Positions 13,846 to 17,470 of a stretch of 17,470 bases of DNA are shown piece after piece. Numbering within the stretch: the stretch's first letter is position 1; the number at the start of each line of letters is the position of its first letter. This stretch comes from Armatimonadota bacterium (lineage in GTDB: Bacteria; Armatimonadota; Zipacnadia; Zipacnadales; UBA11051). The notes beneath the pieces were generated by a model. It saw only the letters and a program-made list of their open reading frames with translations, did no database searches and was not told the DNA's origin. A program made the translations under genes and the position numbers. The stretch lies in assembly GCA_003542955.1 (NCBI GenBank), contig DPJP01000319.1, positions 5,245 to 22,714 on the forward strand. The letters are read 5' to 3'.

Positions 13846-14819
13846 TGGTCCCCTCTTCTCGGCGCTTTGGCTGCATGCTCCCGCAAGGCGTGTGTCAACT
13901 CGTGGAGTTCGAACACGTAACCGAACATCGTGCTGGTCTTCCACAACGCATACTCCAGATTCCGCTCGCCGACCGCGGACTCCTTGTTCTCGATCGCCAC
14001 GCAGCCGCCGCGGACCGCCGAACACAGATACCCCTTGCGGCTCATGTCGCTCATTCCGCACGGGGAGAACCAGAGGCACCAGTTGAGCGCCCAGCCGGTG
14101 TAGACGATGTGGTCAATGCCTCTCGCCTGCAGCAGCCGATGGAGCTGCCACGGGTGCTGACAGATGATGTCGTCGCCCTGCGCGAGCATGTAGTCGGGCA
14201 GGCCCAACTCGTGGGGTGGGACATCGGGCGGGTTCTGCCGGGGCAGGTCGAAGACATCACGCGAGTGCTGTGCCTGCCATCCCGCGCCGGGGGAGATCAC
14301 ATCCGCGTCGGCGGGTGGGGGATCGCCGGCCTCGGCCACGCACTTGTCCCAGATCGCGCGTTCTCTGCCCGAGCGGCATGTCGTACCGACGTGGGCGACC
14401 TGCAGCCCTGCCGCGCGGGCGGCCTCCAGCAAGCGCGGCATTCGGAAGGTCACAACATCCATGGTGCGCGGAATCCACTCGATAGTGCCGAGGTAGTCTG
14501 GGTTCAGCGCATCAGGGCCGAACTCCGAATCCGGCGTCAGTCCACGGTCGGGGAAGTGCATCAGCGCGATGCATGTGCGGCTCAGGTCCAGCGGCCGCAC
14601 CTCCGCATCCCATCCCTTGAAGCCGACGGCCGCGGCGTCCCATCGCGAGAAATCGGCGGGGAAATGCCTGTAGATGTGCCAGGGCAGTGTGATAGTCGTG
14701 TCGTCTCCGGCGGCCATGGTGTCCTCCGTCTGGGCAGGTTGGGCCTGCCCCCACAGCATCGGTGTCAGGAGCGTGGCGGCAAGCAGAATGGTGATGGCTC
14801 TGCACGCTGTGCGCAACAC
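13842..14819 (-). CDS. Secreted isochorismatase-like cysteine hydrolase
   Basis: A 325-residue protein with the GTG 14819 start, chosen because AAGGAAGGTG lies six bases upstream and because it places a clean signal peptide (MLRTACRAITILLAATLLTP, cleavage likely after Ala26 in GQAQPA) at the N-terminus; an ATG further upstream gives a longer, poorly supported start. The isochorismatase-like fold is suggested by RTCIALMHF (81-89), the helix RLLEAARAAGLQVAHVGTT, HRLLQARGIDHIVYTGWALNWC (227-248) and the trailing RKGYLCSAVRGG. Cys248 sits at the catalytic cysteine position. The usual Asp is His88 and the usual Lys is not evident (CQHP at 220-223), so the triad is degenerate. It is first in the operon and overlaps the next gene by 4 bp. 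Function is unclear; extracytoplasmic amide hydrolysis is possible. Confidence 0.75.
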   Translation of the reverse strand: MLRTACRAITILLAATLLTPMLWGQAQPAQTEDTMAAGDDTTITLPWHIYRHFPADFSRWDAAAVGFKGWDAEVRPLDLSRTCIALMHFPDRGLTPDSEFGPDALNPDYLGTIEWIPRTMDVVTFRMPRLLEAARAAGLQVAHVGTTCRSGRERAIWDKCVAEAGDPPPADADVISPGAGWQAQHSRDVFDLPRQNPPDVPPHELGLPDYMLAQGDDIICQHPWQLHRLLQARGIDHIVYTGWALNWCLWFSPCGMSDMSRKGYLCSAVRGGCVAIENKESAVGERNLEYALWKTSTMFGYVFELHELTHALREHAAKAPRRGDQ

Positions 14820-15021
14820 GGCGTCCACCTTCCTTGCTCGGAATGTCGGCTTGCCTCTGCGGAATCGTCTCGCCATGCAGAGTAGCATGTATCCGGACGG
14901 GCAACAAGCCGAGACAGCCCGCTCCGCTTGCCTTCTCGATGCAGGCACGCTCGGCTCCCTGGCGAAATAGCTCCGACATCATACCGACCGTGTGCACGCC
15001 GTCAGTGACTGGAGGCCGGCC
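14820..15021. promoter_or_regulatory. Divergent intergenic region of fucosidase and minus-strand operon
   Basis: About 202 bp separate the divergent starts, so promoters for the five-gene unit and the fucosidase probably lie here. On the minus strand, TTGTTG and TACTCT occur with a 17-bp spacer, centred near 14901, a weak sigma70-like candidate with poor -10 agreement. No clear + strand promoter was found. GGAGG (15011-15015) is the ribosome site for the fucosidase GTG start. Confidence 0.3.
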
Positions 15022-16359
15022 GTGACCGAGATACCCGACTACTGGCAGTGGTTCGCCGATGCGCGCTTCGGGCAGTTCATCCACTGGGGCGCCTATTCGC
15101 AATACGGCAGGGGAGAGCAGGTGCTCTTCCGCGACCATCTTGACCAGAACGAGTACGTCAGCCGCGCCTGCGCGTGGAACCCGCAGCAGTTCGATGCCAT
15201 GGAGTGGGCGGATGTGTCCCGCCGGGCCGGGATGAGATACGCCGTCCTCACCACGCGCCACCATGACGGCTTCTGCCTGTGGGATTCCGCCCATACCGAC
15301 TACAGCACCGCAAAGCAGGCTGCCGGCAGAGACTTCGTCGCCGAGTATGTCGAGGCCTTTCGGGCCGCCGGGCTCCGCATTGGGCTCTACTACTCCCTCG
15401 CCGACTGGCGCATCCCGGCTTACTGGGAGGGACCCGAGCATGACCCCGCCGGCTGGGAGCGCTTCCGCGACTACGTTCACAGGCAAGTCGAGGAGTTGCT
15501 GAGCAACTACGGGAAGATCGACCTTGTCTGGTTCGATGGCGCCTGGCCACACTCGGCAGAGCGCTGGGGCAGTTACGAACTCATCGAGACGATGCGGGCG
15601 CTTCAGCCGGAGATACTCATCAACAACCGCCTGGGCAAGCCGGAGACAGGCACGGCCAGCGCCGATGGCGGCACCGGTGCGGGGGAGATGAAGGAACTCG
15701 GCGATTTTGGCACGCCCGAGCACCATATCACCGCCGAGACGGGGCGCATGTGGGAATCGTGTCAGGTGTCGACATGGCGGCTGTGGGGCTACACGGCGGG
15801 CGAGTACTGGCGCCCGGCGGAACTGCTCCTGGACATGCTCGTCGAGGCGGCCTCGAAGGGCGGCAACCTGCTACTCAATGTGGGGCCCGGCCCTGAAGGC
15901 CGGTATCCTGACGAGTACATCATCCGTGCCGAGGTGATCGGGGAGTGGATGGAGCGTCATGGTGAGGCTATCTACGGCTCCGAGCCCGGGGAGGTCTGCG
16001 AGTTCATTGCCTCGGGTCGGCAGACGAGGAAGGGCAACAACCTCTACCTGATTGTGCGCTTTTGGGGCCCGACGGGAGAGGTGACGTTGGGCGGGCTGCA
16101 GACGCGGGTCAAGCGGGCAGTCCTGCTCTCTACTGGGGAAGAAGTGCAGTTCCTGCAGACTGACGAGCACGTGACGCTGACGGGCCTGCCTATCGAGCGC
16201 CCGACGGAGCTGTTCCCCGTAATCAGGCTCGAGTGCGAAGGTCCGCCGGAGGCATGCGACTGGGCGAAGGATCGCCTCTGGGGCGGCGATCCACGCCGCA
16301 TGACGCCGTGGGCGGCCGCGCGCGGCACATCAGTCTGGGCGGACGGCAGGGACAGGTGA
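15022..16359 (+). CDS. GH29 alpha-L-fucosidase
   Basis: A 445-residue protein. GTG 15022 has GGAGG (15011-15015) six bases upstream and begins MTEIPDYWQWFADARFGQFI; a GTG at 14992 would add ten residues with no ribosome site. GH29 landmarks are RFGQFIHWGAYS (15-26), TTRHHDGFCLWDS (77-89), IDLVWFDGAW (166-175) with Asp172 as the retaining nucleophile, and GGNLLLNVGPGPEG (280-293). A C-terminal beta-sandwich (about 325-405) completes the family architecture. It hydrolyses alpha-L-fucosyl linkages by a double-displacement mechanism. There is no signal peptide, so it probably acts in the cytoplasm on imported oligosaccharides. It diverges from the operon containing the secreted glycan-binding and hydrolase-like proteins. 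Confidence 0.94.
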   Translation: MTEIPDYWQWFADARFGQFIHWGAYSQYGRGEQVLFRDHLDQNEYVSRACAWNPQQFDAMEWADVSRRAGMRYAVLTTRHHDGFCLWDSAHTDYSTAKQAAGRDFVAEYVEAFRAAGLRIGLYYSLADWRIPAYWEGPEHDPAGWERFRDYVHRQVEELLSNYGKIDLVWFDGAWPHSAERWGSYELIETMRALQPEILINNRLGKPETGTASADGGTGAGEMKELGDFGTPEHHITAETGRMWESCQVSTWRLWGYTAGEYWRPAELLLDMLVEAASKGGNLLLNVGPGPEGRYPDEYIIRAEVIGEWMERHGEAIYGSEPGEVCEFIASGRQTRKGNNLYLIVRFWGPTGEVTLGGLQTRVKRAVLLSTGEEVQFLQTDEHVTLTGLPIERPTELFPVIRLECEGPPEACDWAKDRLWGGDPRRMTPWAAARGTSVWADGRDR

Positions 16360-16443
16360 AGCGCCGAGGCGCGGGGACGCGTCGCTTGCCTGCCCCCTGA
16401 TACGAGCCGCGCCGGAGCTCCGCGGACCTTTCGCGGGTCGCGC
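16360..16443. other. Convergent gap with inverted repeats
   Basis: The 84-bp gap between the fucosidase and the radical SAM gene contains a perfect palindrome CGGAGCTCCG (16413-16422) and an imperfect hairpin (16421-16442, outer CGCG/CGCG, inner CC/GG, loop of six). These could serve as a bidirectional transcription end, but there is no T-run on either strand. Confidence 0.3.
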
Positions 16444-17470
16444 CTACCCGATTGCCTGCGTGGTCCGCAGCAACTCATGCCCCGGGTTCGAGTAGCCCCC
16501 GCAGTTGCAGACGTAGCAGTCGGGATGCTGGTTGTGGCGCGCAAAGTCCTCGGCGAAGAACTCCCAGTTGTCCCGTAGCTCCCGGCAGAACGCGTACGGC
16601 GTCTGTGGGCTTACCCGCTCAAGCTCGTCGATGACGTGGCGGTAGATCGTGCGCCGGAACTCCAACGGTATCTCCTCACCTGATTGCACGCTTTCGCGGG
16701 TGTCGCTTTTCATGATGTCAACGAATTCCGGGTCGAGCAGGTCGAGGTCGAAAGCGGCTTCGAGCCGACCGTAGCGCATATAGCGGAGCGTCTCGAAGGT
16801 TATCACATCCGGGGTGCAGTTGGCGAAGAGCATCTCGATCATCTCGCTGATCTCCTCGCGCCAGTTGCGAACCGGGATGATCGGTGAGAAGCGGTGGCGG
16901 ACGTGGTAGCCGGCTTGCTCGCACTTGCGCGAGGCCTCGATGCGCTCCTCCATCGATGCGGAGCGCCACTCGAACTCGCTGCACTGGGTACGGGTAGAGA
17001 GGCTCCAGCAGCAGACGGTGTGTCCGCGATGGTCGTAGTCGAGCATGAAGTCCACGTTGGCGCTCTTGCCGACATACAGCTCGAGAAACTGGTCTTTGCG
17101 CCCGGCGAAGAAGTCTATCAACAGCTTCGAGCCGCCATACTCAGGCTCGAAGCTCACGGTGTCGGTGGCGTTGTCATACTGGAAGAGCCCTTGCCGCGGG
17201 GCCTTTTCGGCAATCAGCCGTGGGAGGGCCTCGACGAACTGCTCGAAGTTCATCATGATGTCGACGTAGTACCCCAGCGAGCAGTAGGCGCAGCGGTAGT
17301 GGCAGCCGACGATCGTGTGAAGCTGCCATGCCGGGGTGCAGACCCAGCCGCTCTCGGCGCGGTGCTTTGCCGTGCCGGTGTGCCGCCAGTGGAACGCGTC
17401 GTGGCCCGAGAGCCGGAGGGTCAGGCCCGGATGTGCCTCGATGCGCGCGCGTGCCTGCTCATCGGGCTCG
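16444..17470 (-). CDS. Radical SAM protein, spore photoproduct lyase (SplB)-like, 5' truncated
   Basis: The frame is open from the window edge to TAG 16444-16446; 341 residues are visible and the N-terminus lies beyond 17470. An internal ATG at 17256 is not the start, because the frame upstream encodes GCHYRCAYC (visible residues 55-63), the CX3CX2C motif that binds the radical SAM [4Fe-4S] cluster. Downstream, LLIDFF, KSANVDFMLDYDHRGHTV, WSLS, SASMEERIEASRK, AGYHVRHRFSPII and NWREEI follow spore photoproduct lyase order. In the family the hydrogen-donor cysteine falls in a segment that here reads FQYDNATD (residues 25-32 from ATG 17256); no cysteine is present and Asn29 aligns best. A C-terminal CYVCNCGG (247-254, same numbering) could hold another metal. 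A DNA-repair or unrelated radical role is possible. Confidence 0.85.
   Translation of the reverse strand, partial: EPDEQARARIEAHPGLTLRLSGHDAFHWRHTGTAKHRAESGWVCTPAWQLHTIVGCHYRCAYCSLGYYVDIMMNFEQFVEALPRLIAEKAPRQGLFQYDNATDTVSFEPEYGGSKLLIDFFAGRKDQFLELYVGKSANVDFMLDYDHRGHTVCCWSLSTRTQCSEFEWRSASMEERIEASRKCEQAGYHVRHRFSPIIPVRNWREEISEMIEMLFANCTPDVITFETLRYMRYGRLEAAFDLDLLDPEFVDIMKSDTRESVQSGEEIPLEFRRTIYRHVIDELERVSPQTPYAFCRELRDNWEFFAEDFARHNQHPDCYVCNCGGYSNPGHELLRTTQAIG

Noticed and set aside
13683..14885. 400-codon open frame on the plus strand
   Set aside because: It crosses the opposite-strand genes for the isochorismatase-like and HEAT proteins, including their coupled overlap, and has no recognisable domain.
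14907..14956. Inverted repeat AGCCGAG / CTCGGCT in the divergent promoter region
   Set aside because: Seven-base arms separated by 36 bp are expected about once by chance in a region of this size; no extension of the arms was found.
14512..15726. 404-codon open frame on the minus strand
   Set aside because: It is antisense to the GH29 gene, whose catalytic motifs are clear, and runs across the promoter region into the isochorismatase-like gene in another frame.

Overview
The window is a GC-rich bacterial chromosome segment that most resembles Armatimonadota. This is an inference: the strongest clue is the run ILFPVFARAREKARQ followed by a CLNN/CLSN-K/E-Q motif, which is typical of the prepilin-like H-X9-DG proteins abundant in that phylum. 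Planctomycete-like or related candidate phyla are the alternative. No rRNA, tRNA, insertion sequence, phage or CRISPR array was seen. Fourteen protein-coding genes are supported; the first and last run off the window.

Positions 1-3832 (+ strand): a tandem array of four paralogous membrane proteins (the first truncated). Each has an N-terminal DUF4190-like two-helix anchor followed by a prepilin-like passenger that ends in an H-X9-DG motif; the fourth carries two passengers joined by a proline-rich linker. A small GAF-fold protein related to free methionine-(R)-sulfoxide reductase follows. The array looks like local duplication with recent sequence exchange.

Positions 3833-7625: a Gfo/Idh/MocA oxidoreductase (-) and a transglutaminase-like protein (+) diverge from a roughly 200-bp intergenic region with two small palindromes. 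Two of the convergent gaps, 3833-3983 and 7193-7625, hold short repeats with exact 9-bp and 8-bp periods.

Positions 7626-14819 (- strand): five closely spaced genes in one direction, probably an operon, in transcription order: secreted isochorismatase-like protein, secreted HEAT-repeat/jelly-roll protein, secreted 1111-residue LamG/glycoside-hydrolase-like protein, alpha/beta hydrolase, sirtuin. The first two overlap by 4 bp. A GH29 alpha-L-fucosidase (15022-16359, +) diverges from it. The combination suggests extracellular recognition and cleavage of a fucose-containing or acylated glycan followed by cytoplasmic processing; the substrate is not evident from sequence.

Positions 16444-17470 (- strand): a 5'-truncated radical SAM protein of the spore photoproduct lyase family, whose CX3CX2C cluster lies upstream of the first in-frame ATG. 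The most unusual content is the DUF4190/prepilin chimera array, the unclassified secreted three-gene unit, and the SplB-like protein that appears to lack the usual hydrogen-donor cysteine.
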